Shown here: positions 43,752 to 51,932 of the stretch, in pieces
Position numbering within the stretch: position 1 is the first letter of the stretch
How the letters are laid out: each line of letters starts with the position of its first letter
Assembly (NCBI GenBank): GCA_018813765.1
Contig: JAHJBC010000002.1
Coordinates: forward strand, 248,001-312,000
Source: Gammaproteobacteria bacterium
Lineage (GTDB): Bacteria; Pseudomonadota; Gammaproteobacteria; Burkholderiales; Gallionellaceae
Length of the DNA: 64,000 nucleotides
Direction of reading: 5' to 3'
Program-made: the position numbers and the translations under genes
Notes under the pieces: model-generated
The model's input: the letters and a program-made list of their open reading frames with translations, nothing else
Told to the model about the DNA's origin: nothing
Database searches by the model: none

Positions 43752-45836
43752 ATGAATATTTTGAGCCGTCGCACACTCGGAGCATTTCTGACGTTTGCCT
43801 GCGTCAGCACCGCTTCCGCCCAATCCCCCGAAGAAGAAGACTTGGCGCTGGCCTACGGCGACAAATCCACCATCAGTCTCGCAACGGGCAGCCAGCAACC
43901 TGTCTCCCGCGCACCGGCCGTGGCGACTGTGATCACTGCGCAGGACATCAAGGACATGGGCGCGACAGACCTGGACCAGGCGCTGGAAAGCGTGCCCGGA
44001 CTCCATGTGTCCATGTCGCATTCCGCCATGAACCCGATCTATGGCATTCGCGGCATCGCAACAAAATACAATCCGCAAGTCCTGATGCTGGTAAACGGCA
44101 TCCCCATCACCAACGTGTTCTTGGGCGACCGCGGTCAAATCTGGGGCGGCATGCCGCTGGAGAATGTGGCGCGCATCGAGATCATCCGTGGACCGGGATC
44201 GGCGCTGTACGGTGCCGATGCTTTCTCCGGCGTGATCAACGTCATCACCAAGACCGCAGATGACATCAAGGGGACCGAAACGGGGGTGCGTGGCGGCAGC
44301 TTCAACACCTATGACGCCTGGCTGCAGCACGGCGGCAAGTTGGGAGTACTGGATGCCGCCTTCTATCTGCGCGCGGGGAACACCGACGGACAGAAAGGCA
44401 TTTTTGAGCGCGATGCGCAGTCCGCATGGGATGGTGTCTATGCTTCCAATGCCTCGCTCGCACCAGGTCCGCTCAATGCGCAGCGCAAAGCGATAGATGC
44501 GCGTGCCGATCTGTCGCTCGATGCATGGCGTCTTCGTGCCGCTTATCAGCAGCGTGAATCGGGTACCGGCGCCGGAGTCGGCGGCAGCCTTGATCCTAAC
44601 GGGCGCGGACATTCGTCCAGAATGTATCTCGACCTGAATTACGAGCAGGCGAACTGGGCTCCGAACTGGGATGTATCCGGCATAGTCGGTTATTTCGACA
44701 ACAAGGAAAGGGGCGATCCGTCTTACCTGATCTTTCCTGCAGGCGCCTTCGGCGGTGCATTTCCTGACGGCATGATCGCCAATCCCGGGCACTCCGAAAG
44801 ACATACCCATGCCAGCTTCTCTTCCTTCTACACCGGATTCGAGCAGCATCGGGTGCGCCTCGGTGCTGGATACCGGATCGAGGACGTGTACGAAACAGTG
44901 GAGACCAAGAACTTCAATGCGAGTGGCGCGCCGCTGCCCTCCGCGGTTGATGCGACAGGCGATCCGAGCCTGATCTACATGCTGCCGCACAAACGCAATG
45001 TGTCCCATGCCTTCGTCCAGGATGAATGGAACCTGGCCCAGGACTGGACACTGACTGCGGGCGTGCGCCACGACAACTATTCCGACTTCGGCGGCACCAC
45101 CAACCCGCGTCTGGCGCTGGTGTGGGATGCCGCCTACAACGTGGTGGTCAAGGTCATGCATGGCACGGCCTTCCGAGCACCATCGTTCTCCGAGCAGTAT
45201 TCCATCAACAACCCGGTGACCATCGGCAATCCGAACATCAAACCGGAGACCATCACCACCGACGAACTGGCTTTTTCTTGGCAGCCGACAGCCGCATTGC
45301 AGAACAACCTGAACTTCTTTCGCTACCGCATGCGCGACATCATCCTGCCGACCGGAGCGCTGTACCAAAATTCGGGCGAGCAGACCGGGCGCGGCCTGGA
45401 ACTGGAATCAACTTGGGACACCACCGGCAACCTGCGCCTCTCCGGCAGTTATTCGCTGCAGCATTCCACCGACGAGGCGACCGGGCAGGATGCGGGCATG
45501 GCTCCGCACCGCCGCGTGTTTGCACGCGCAGACTGGCGCTTTGCTTCGCTATGGCATTTGAATACCAAGGTCAATCATGTTGCTGACCGCATGCGCGAGC
45601 CCGGCGACACCCGCACCCAGGTTCCCGATTACACACTGGTGGACCTGACCCTGCGCCGCGAAAGGTTGGCGGGTAACTGGGAAGCGAGCGCGATGATCTA
45701 CAACCTGTTCGACCGCAAGGCGTGGGAACCTACTTATATGTCGGTGGGCGCGACAGTACCCGGCAACCCGATCACGCTTTCCGACCTGCCCCTGCCGGGC
45801 CGCTCGATCTACTTCCAGCTACAACTCAACATGTGA
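43752..45836 (+). CDS. TonB-dependent outer-membrane receptor
   Basis: A 694-residue receptor. A signal peptide (to about residue 23, ASA) is followed by a short acidic segment that may hold the TonB box, the plug domain (VATVITAQDIKDMGATDLDQAL, VPGLHVSMS, RIEIIRGPGSALYGADAFSG) and a beta-barrel with an extracellular-loop-rich middle and the TonB-receptor end NLFDRKAWEPTYMS. The last residues are YFQLQLNM, so the C-terminal residue is not the usual aromatic one. GGAGGAAAGACTGC precedes the ATG. It starts 66 bases after the second citrate-synthase-like gene and so probably imports a metal chelate or other ligand linked to this run. Confidence 0.93.
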   Translation: MNILSRRTLGAFLTFACVSTASAQSPEEEDLALAYGDKSTISLATGSQQPVSRAPAVATVITAQDIKDMGATDLDQALESVPGLHVSMSHSAMNPIYGIRGIATKYNPQVLMLVNGIPITNVFLGDRGQIWGGMPLENVARIEIIRGPGSALYGADAFSGVINVITKTADDIKGTETGVRGGSFNTYDAWLQHGGKLGVLDAAFYLRAGNTDGQKGIFERDAQSAWDGVYASNASLAPGPLNAQRKAIDARADLSLDAWRLRAAYQQRESGTGAGVGGSLDPNGRGHSSRMYLDLNYEQANWAPNWDVSGIVGYFDNKERGDPSYLIFPAGAFGGAFPDGMIANPGHSERHTHASFSSFYTGFEQHRVRLGAGYRIEDVYETVETKNFNASGAPLPSAVDATGDPSLIYMLPHKRNVSHAFVQDEWNLAQDWTLTAGVRHDNYSDFGGTTNPRLALVWDAAYNVVVKVMHGTAFRAPSFSEQYSINNPVTIGNPNIKPETITTDELAFSWQPTAALQNNLNFFRYRMRDIILPTGALYQNSGEQTGRGLELESTWDTTGNLRLSGSYSLQHSTDEATGQDAGMAPHRRVFARADWRFASLWHLNTKVNHVADRMREPGDTRTQVPDYTLVDLTLRRERLAGNWEASAMIYNLFDRKAWEPTYMSVGATVPGNPITLSDLPLPGRSIYFQLQLNM

Positions 45837-45843
45837 CGGCTCG

Positions 45844-46770
45844 TCAGTCCGGTTCGCGCTTGCTGTTCCGGCTGATGACCAACACCCCGATCAGCACCAG
45901 CACCGAGCCTGCGATCTGCAACAGCGAGATACTCTCGTTCAAAAACACATACGCCATGTAGATGGTACTCACCGGCCCGACGGTGCCGATCAGCGAGGCG
46001 CTGCCCGAGCCGATGCGCTTGATGGCGAAGGAGAGCAGGAACACCGGCAGCACCGTCGAGAAGATCGCCATCGCGATGGAATACCCGTATATACGCAGCG
46101 GCAGATCGAGCGCATCCAGCGGACGCATCACCACGAACTGCAACAGACTGGCGGCACTCGCCACCACCATCGCATAGGCGGTGAATCGCATCGCCCCGAT
46201 GCGCGCGATGGCATGACCCGCGCCCACCAGATAGATCGAATAAGACAGGGTGCTGGCGAACACCAGTGCCGAACCCAGCACGATGCTCCCCTCCTTCGTC
46301 CCCACGTCGTGCAGGAACACCAGCGCGATGCCCGCATAGCTCAGCGCCATCGCCGCGATTACCACCCTGCCGATGGCGCGCTTGTACACCAGTGCTGTGA
46401 GCAGCACCGTCATGGTCGGATAGAGGAACAGGATCAGCCGCTCCAGCCCGGCCGAGATGTATTGCAACCCGAGGAAGTCGAGGAAGCTGGCACCGTAGTA
46501 ACCGATCAAGCCCAATCCCAGCACCAGCAAGCGGTCGTGCGTGTTTAGCGCCACCGCATGTCGACGCCGCACCCAGATCGCCACGCCGATGAAGAACGGC
46601 ACCGAGAACACCATGCGCAGGGCCAGCAACGTGATGGCATCCACGCTATCGAGATAGGCCAGCTTCACCAGGATCGCCTTGGCTGAAAAGCCCACCGCCG
46701 CGAGTAGCGCGAAGACGACGCCGATAAACACTTCACGGTTTGCCAAGGTACTGCCTGTGTTGCTTGTCAT
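45844..46770 (-). CDS. EamA/DMT family transporter
   Basis: A 308-residue permease with ten predicted helices in two EamA repeats (VFIGVVFALLAAVGFSAKAI ... and VLGSALVFASTLSYSIYLVG ...). The second repeat ends with the typical FLNESISLLQIAGSVLVLIGVL. DMT exporters move amino acids, metabolites or drugs out of the cell; the substrate is unknown. The start at 46770 (MTSNTGS) is preferred, since the longer frame begins with TTG and a non-conserved stretch. It is convergent with the TonB receptor (seven bases apart), so it might export a product of that run, but it is not in the same transcript. Confidence 0.88.
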   Translation of the reverse strand: MTSNTGSTLANREVFIGVVFALLAAVGFSAKAILVKLAYLDSVDAITLLALRMVFSVPFFIGVAIWVRRRHAVALNTHDRLLVLGLGLIGYYGASFLDFLGLQYISAGLERLILFLYPTMTVLLTALVYKRAIGRVVIAAMALSYAGIALVFLHDVGTKEGSIVLGSALVFASTLSYSIYLVGAGHAIARIGAMRFTAYAMVVASAASLLQFVVMRPLDALDLPLRIYGYSIAMAIFSTVLPVFLLSFAIKRIGSGSASLIGTVGPVSTIYMAYVFLNESISLLQIAGSVLVLIGVLVISRNSKREPD

Positions 46771-47008
46771 GATGTCGAGACCCTTATGTGTATAGCTCGT
46801 GCGGGTCTCGGGAAGCGGCAACTACGGAAGACCCGCAGTTGCCCGGTTGGAAATTTACGTTAGAACGGGAGTGCGCTGCGGCAGTGGGCTGGCAGAACCA
46901 GCCACAGTCGCTTGGCGATGATTGATTTGGCGGAGATGAGTTGCGACGTTTGCATGGGAGGGAATATACGGGGCTGGATGGATACGGTCAATCAGGCTGG
47001 CCGGTCAG

Positions 47009-48124
47009 CTACAGCTCGTTGAGGATGCGTTGCTTTTGCTGCCTGTATTCGGCCTCATCGATGAGCTTCTGATCCAGCAACTGCTGCAAAGCCTGCAATC
47101 TTTGGGCAATAGAACCTTCGTGACCGGGATGGATCTGTGCCGGCGCTTGTTCTGCCGGTCTTGGTATCATGGCCGCCTCCGGCTGCAACAGTTCCGATAT
47201 CGGTATCACTGACGGTAGCACCTGCATCACCGGCTGTCTTCCTGCGTCCGCACCATCTCCCCATGTCACTCCGGTCAGTGCTTCCTTCCCGGCGAGTTGC
47301 CGGACCTGTAGTTCGGCCGTAGCACCCAGCATGTCGACCACCGGACCGGAGTTACCTCCGCCGTGACCGAATGTATCCACGGGGTGCCCGTCCGCCGGTT
47401 GCATGACACCCAGCACGAGGTCATCCAGCGGCTTTCTGTTCGACTGCCCCAGCGAGAAGTTGGCCGGGACGGAAGTGAGCGCCCCGGTGACCAGGAGGGT
47501 GGCAGCCCAATTGCCGCCGTCGCTCCCCCCGAAAAAACCGGCAGGTACGAAATACCTGATCGACTTGCCACGCACCATGATCCGGGTCGGAAAGAACAGC
47601 GAGCGATCCACACTGGCTTTGATCTCGGCCTCCGCCCTGTCCGGATATTGCTCGATCAGCGCCCCGATCAATTGATTGCGTATCATCTCGGGGCGAGGCG
47701 TCAGGATGACAGCTCTCTCCCATGCATAGTCGGCATCGATGCGGACCTTGCGTCCGGGCAAGGTAAAGCTGTTGCCCGAACCTTTGATGCGATCGGTATC
47801 GACATAGACATCGATGTTGAACTGATAGAAACCCTTGCGTGCGGAATCGGCCAGCGGATCGCCGCCGACCGTGGCATGCACACCGACCGGGGCGCGCACG
47901 GGGTTCTTCAACGTGGCTTCGAACCAGAAGCCATGGGCGTCACGGCTGATCTGCAATTGCTGCAGATCAAGGTCTCCTTGCCGGAAATCGCTGCGTTGCG
48001 GATAGACCAGCGTACCATCGCCGAAGTCATCGCCTGCGGGATCACTGAGAGTGACCAGCGGCTGCGTCCCCGCCGCGGCATTCATCACAACGAACATCAG
48101 CACGACCGGGAACAGGTTCCTCAC
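47009..48124 (-). CDS. Secreted glucodextranase-C/DOMON-like protein with SHOCT tail
   Basis: A 371-residue exported protein. After a signal peptide (to about residue 18) comes a domain like the C-terminal module of glucodextranases (DPAGDDFGDGTLVYPQRSDF, GFWFEATLKNP, FNIDVYVDTDR), thought to bind carbohydrate or anchor enzymes at the cell surface. Residues about 335-371 (SIAQRLQALQQLLDQKLIDE) are a SHOCT oligomerisation motif. The same module occurs alone in the protein at 50070-50858. It is the last gene of the starch module region, 170 bases beyond the porin gene and its terminator. Confidence 0.8.
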   Translation of the reverse strand: MRNLFPVVLMFVVMNAAAGTQPLVTLSDPAGDDFGDGTLVYPQRSDFRQGDLDLQQLQISRDAHGFWFEATLKNPVRAPVGVHATVGGDPLADSARKGFYQFNIDVYVDTDRIKGSGNSFTLPGRKVRIDADYAWERAVILTPRPEMIRNQLIGALIEQYPDRAEAEIKASVDRSLFFPTRIMVRGKSIRYFVPAGFFGGSDGGNWAATLLVTGALTSVPANFSLGQSNRKPLDDLVLGVMQPADGHPVDTFGHGGGNSGPVVDMLGATAELQVRQLAGKEALTGVTWGDGADAGRQPVMQVLPSVIPISELLQPEAAMIPRPAEQAPAQIHPGHEGSIAQRLQALQQLLDQKLIDEAEYRQQKQRILNEL

Positions 48125-48226
48125 TTTTCAATACCATCCTTTCAAGTTCAGCGAAGCAGAGGATTGCGATGACTGCACAGCGCGAGAGTACACGCCAGCT
48201 AATGATTTGAACAGGGCAAGTACAGC

Positions 48227-48262
48227 GATAAAAAAAGAACCCCTCCCGAACTGCGGGAGGGG
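48227..48262 (-). terminator. Terminator of the porin gene
   Basis: CCCCTCCCG / CGGGAGGGG (48240-48248, 48254-48262) form a perfect 9-bp stem with a 5-base loop. On the minus strand it is followed by TTC and a run of seven T residues. Confidence 0.88.
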
Positions 48263-48293
48263 ATCAACGAACGAACTGTGTTCAACTCAAGGA

Positions 48294-50033
48294 CTAGAAG
48301 TTGACCTGGGCAAATGCCTTCATGCGGTATTGCCTGATATCCACGCCTGCCCCGACAGTCTCGGTCGGATTGCCGGTCCCTTTGATCCATTGTGCCAGCA
48401 CCCCCATCTCGAACCCGGGCAGGTTGTATGCGAACTTCACGCCGTAGATGCTCTTCTTGTTGTTGAAGGTATTGGCACCGCTCTTGATCTCGCGGGTATA
48501 ACGTCCGAACGAGAGCGTGCCATACAGGTCGTCAAATAACTGGTTGCCGACGCTGGCCGTCACACCGTTGTCGAGCACATCCCGGTCGTCCGCCGTTGTT
48601 GCCGCCGACACATTGTTCTTGTCATCCACGCGCTTGACCTTGAGACCCGCATCCAGTCCGCCCATCACGTCGAAGTTGTGGTTGAGTTTGTAAGCCAGGA
48701 TATTGGTCTTGCGATCCTGGTTCAACGCATAGAAATTCGACAACGGTCCGGTAGCGGAATAGTTCTGCCAGTTGTTGTTGTAATCCAGCAAGGTCAATTC
48801 GAGCGACATCGGGGTTTCAGCCACCTCGTATTTGCCGACGATGGTGTGCCCCTTCCAGCCGACCGAAGACTCCGCCGGTGACTCATTGAAGTCCATGTAG
48901 GCATTGTCGGTGACGCTCCGGTTGGAGGCAGACTGCGTATAGTCGGAAGTCGCGCCGCCGGACCAGATCGCGGTGCCCCAGTTGTACCAGGCCGCCTCCG
49001 AACCCTCGGTGAGCAAGACATCCGATTCGCGCCGTGCCGCGGCCGTGCTGTAGTAACCGGCCCCGATATTGAAATACTGGTAGCTCAAACTCAGGTTTTC
49101 AACCGGGGTAGTCCAGTCCACATCCAGCTTGATCGCCCTGTCGTTCAGGGTCGCACGCGGCGCATTACCCCATACCTCGCCGACCGTACCACCCGAATTT
49201 TCGGAAGTGGAACGGTAGTAGGCACCGCGCAGATCGATACCATCTGCCGGGCTGCCATCCGCCTTGAGGGCCAGGACAGTGTTCTTGTAGATGGCCTTGG
49301 TATTCACGCCGGCGTATTGATTGGTCGTAGTGCCCAATGTGTGGTCGATGAACGACATGTAGCTGGCAGCCATCTTCGCGGCACCCACAGGCACCTTGAA
49401 CTGCGCGATGTAGACCGCCTCGTTGTATTGCGTGCTGTCGGAACTGCAGCAAGTCGCACCGTTCCCCCAGTTGTATTGCAGATAACTTGGCAGAGAGACG
49501 CGAGCAAACTCCCACGTGCTGCCCGATACCATCGGCCCTTTGAAATAGAACCCGTTGTAATTGTCGCGGTCGATGTAGCGGATCTTGCCCACAGTGAACG
49601 GATCGAACATGCCCCAGTCGCTGGTGCCGATGCGCACCTGGGTCAGCCAGTCGTAACCCGGGCTCAGTTCGACGTAAGCACCGCGCAACTTCATCATCTT
49701 CTGGTGGTTGACTTCATTGTTGGCGACACTGCCTTCTTGGCCGAAACCGCCAAACTCTGTCCAGTAGGCCGCACTGCTGCGGCTCTGGATGCGCCCACCC
49801 GCCTCGACCTTGGGCGAGATCGTCGCCTTGAAGGTGAGGTTCATCTCGGTGAACTGGCCCTGGTCGCCGCCGCTGGCGGTATCGATACTCCCGCTGGGAG
49901 CCCCGATCTGGCTGCCATCCAGGAATTTCATGTAGATGTTAGCTCCGGTCAGGTCCAGTGAAACTGCAGAGACCGGACCGGCCAAAGCCAGCCCGATCGC
50001 CAGACACAAAGGTTTGATTGTGCTCTTGTTCAT
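48294..50033 (-). CDS. Outer-membrane beta-barrel protein (maltodextrin porin candidate)
   Basis: A 579-residue exported protein. The signal peptide ends near residue 23 (GPVSA). The rest alternates short amphipathic strands with Gly/Asn/Ser/Tyr-rich loops, and the last residues are MKAFAQVNF, the C-terminal Phe signature recognised by the BAM machinery. Aromatic-rich loops (WEFARVSLPSYLQYNW) would suit sugar passage. Sequence similarity to LamB is not obvious. It lies between two glucodextranase-like genes and beside malEFGK and an amylase, so a role in maltodextrin uptake across the outer membrane is inferred from context. Confidence 0.78.
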   Translation of the reverse strand: MNKSTIKPLCLAIGLALAGPVSAVSLDLTGANIYMKFLDGSQIGAPSGSIDTASGGDQGQFTEMNLTFKATISPKVEAGGRIQSRSSAAYWTEFGGFGQEGSVANNEVNHQKMMKLRGAYVELSPGYDWLTQVRIGTSDWGMFDPFTVGKIRYIDRDNYNGFYFKGPMVSGSTWEFARVSLPSYLQYNWGNGATCCSSDSTQYNEAVYIAQFKVPVGAAKMAASYMSFIDHTLGTTTNQYAGVNTKAIYKNTVLALKADGSPADGIDLRGAYYRSTSENSGGTVGEVWGNAPRATLNDRAIKLDVDWTTPVENLSLSYQYFNIGAGYYSTAAARRESDVLLTEGSEAAWYNWGTAIWSGGATSDYTQSASNRSVTDNAYMDFNESPAESSVGWKGHTIVGKYEVAETPMSLELTLLDYNNNWQNYSATGPLSNFYALNQDRKTNILAYKLNHNFDVMGGLDAGLKVKRVDDKNNVSAATTADDRDVLDNGVTASVGNQLFDDLYGTLSFGRYTREIKSGANTFNNKKSIYGVKFAYNLPGFEMGVLAQWIKGTGNPTETVGAGVDIRQYRMKAFAQVNF

Positions 50034-50069
50034 TTTTCATCCCCTTTCGTGAGATTGATTGACTGGGCG

Positions 50070-50858
50070 TTACTTACTGATCATCTTCAATGTGGCCGGC
50101 TTGACCGACTCGCCGTTCGGGCCGCAGGTGTGCGCGAGCATGTCGGCCTGCTTGGCATCGGCCGACTCCAGCACATCCGTCGTGTGCGGGTCGCAATCGC
50201 CGTCGTTGCCGCCACCCCAGCGGTGCTGGCCTTCATACTCGTTGACCTTGCGGGTCAGCAGGTCGGTCGCGGCCGGGAATCCCTCGTTCGATTGCATCAC
50301 CACCTGATAGGCCCAGGCATCGACGTTGCCGTCGCCCCCCAGCTCGCTGAGCGGGATGGAGCCCTTGATGGTGCGATTGCTGCCACGCGTGGAGTTTGGC
50401 ACGAGGATGTCGGCGACCAGTTTGGGGGCCTTGGTTTCGGCCTCGCCCATGACGCGCGCTTTCTTCTGCGGCGACAGGATCACCACCTTGTTCCACTCGC
50501 TGCCAGGTGCAAACTGCACGTTGAGGCCGGGCAGCCCTTCGGTATGTCCTCCAGCGCCGGTCTTGACGAAGATGAACACCATCTGCACCGAGAACCCGTT
50601 GCCCATGCCCCACGGGTCTTCCAGCGAGCTGTTCACATCGGCGGCGAACTCGACATTGTTTCCGCTCTTTTTGACCGAGAGTTTGGTCAGGTCGAACGAT
50701 CCGGATTTATAGACGCCATCAGTGGGATATACGTAATTGCCCGGGCCTTTGTCGTCGCCTTTTGCATCATCGAAGGTGACAGCTAGTGCAGCGGAAGAAA
50801 CAAAGAGTGACAACAAGGACGTGAGACAAACAGCAAGAGCAGTTTTGTAGTTGATCAT
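50070..50858 (-). CDS. Secreted glucodextranase-C/DOMON-like protein
   Basis: A 262-residue exported protein made of a signal peptide (to about residue 26, ALA) and one glucodextranase-C-type domain (VTFDDAKGDDKGPGNYVYPTDG, SFDLTKLSVKKSGNNVEFAADV, GFSVQMVFIFVKT). The acidic DDAKGDDKGPG start is a probable calcium-binding loop and is shared with the protein at 47009. The start at 50858 is preferred because AGGAGA is correctly spaced for it and too close to the ATG six bases upstream. It is the first gene of the porin transcript and probably a surface or periplasmic alpha-glucan-binding protein. Confidence 0.8.
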   Translation of the reverse strand: MINYKTALAVCLTSLLSLFVSSAALAVTFDDAKGDDKGPGNYVYPTDGVYKSGSFDLTKLSVKKSGNNVEFAADVNSSLEDPWGMGNGFSVQMVFIFVKTGAGGHTEGLPGLNVQFAPGSEWNKVVILSPQKKARVMGEAETKAPKLVADILVPNSTRGSNRTIKGSIPLSELGGDGNVDAWAYQVVMQSNEGFPAATDLLTRKVNEYEGQHRWGGGNDGDCDPHTTDVLESADAKQADMLAHTCGPNGESVKPATLKMISK

Positions 50859-51058
50859 GTACATTCTCCTTCTCTCGATTAACGTTACAGTCAGTAATAA
50901 CTTCCTGTGGTGATTCAGAGATTCAGATACTTTGTTGCCACGACAATTTCAACATCACCACCAGCGGAAGCAAGGTCTATCACCGAGCCTGTAGCGATAG
51001 ATCCAGTCTACTCCTTGAAAATTATATTTATAAATAGTTTTGTCAACTTCTGTTGCGT

Positions 51059-51931
51059 TTATTTAACACTTCCGGCTGTAAGGCCGGAGATCAGATACTT
51101 CTGCAGTTGCAGGAACAACGCCACCACCGGCAGCGAAACGATGACCGATCCCGCCGCAAAATATCCCCACTGCGACGAGAACCCGCCGACGAAGAATCGC
51201 AGCCCGACCGGCGCGGTGTAGTTCGCTTCCGACTCCATGAACACGGAAGCGAGAATGAATTCGTTCCACGCCGTCATGAACGAGAACAGCGCGGTGATGG
51301 CGATGGCCGGCTTGGCCAGCGGCAGGATGATGCGCCAGAAGATGGTGAGCCGCGAGGCGCCGTCGATCAGCGCCGACTCCTCGATGTCGTAAGGGATGGT
51401 GTCGAAATAGCCCTTGAGCATCCACACGCAGAACGGGATGGAGGTCGTCGCATACACGATCACCAGCCCGAGGTAGGTGTTGCCCAGTTCCAGTTGCTTG
51501 ACGATGATGATGAACAGCGGGATCAGCATCAGCGTGCCGGGGAACATCTGCGACACCAGGAACATCAGCATGCCGGTGTTGCGTCCGGGAAAGCGGAAAC
51601 GCGAAAAGGCGTAGGCCGCAGTGCAGGCAAGGAATACGCCCAGCAAAGTCGTCATCAGCGAGATCACCACGCTGTTCCACAACCAGCGCCCGAACTGCTG
51701 CTCGGTCCACACTTCGGTGTAGTTCTTCACCGACCAGTGCTCGGGCACCGGCAGGATGGCACGCAGACGCTCCAGGAAGCTCGGGTCCTGCGGCAGGTCG
51801 ATCAGCCCCACACTCTGCTGGCCGGAGAACGACAGCGCCAGCACCCACAGCACCGGATAGATCGCCAGCAGCGTGAAGCTGATAAGCCCGAGGTGCAGCC
51901 ATATGTGGTTCCTGGTTTTCATGTTGGCCAT
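51059..51931 (-). CDS. malG: MalG-like ABC transporter permease
   Basis: A 290-residue inner-membrane permease with six helices and the EAA loop (DIEESALIDGASRLTIFWRI) that docks to the ATPase. The N-terminal helix and the end QLQKYLISGLTAGSVKG-type sequence (finishing TAGSVK) are typical of MalG. The start at 51931 lies one base after the malF stop; a longer frame overlaps malF. It ends the amylase-malK-malE-malF-malG operon. Confidence 0.92.
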   Translation of the reverse strand: MANMKTRNHIWLHLGLISFTLLAIYPVLWVLALSFSGQQSVGLIDLPQDPSFLERLRAILPVPEHWSVKNYTEVWTEQQFGRWLWNSVVISLMTTLLGVFLACTAAYAFSRFRFPGRNTGMLMFLVSQMFPGTLMLIPLFIIIVKQLELGNTYLGLVIVYATTSIPFCVWMLKGYFDTIPYDIEESALIDGASRLTIFWRIILPLAKPAIAITALFSFMTAWNEFILASVFMESEANYTAPVGLRFFVGGFSSQWGYFAAGSVIVSLPVVALFLQLQKYLISGLTAGSVK

Positions 51932-51932
51932 G

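Noticed and set aside
43710-45368. A 552-residue minus-strand frame antisense to the TonB receptor
   Set aside because: No recognisable domains; the TonB receptor has a signal peptide, plug and barrel on the plus strand.
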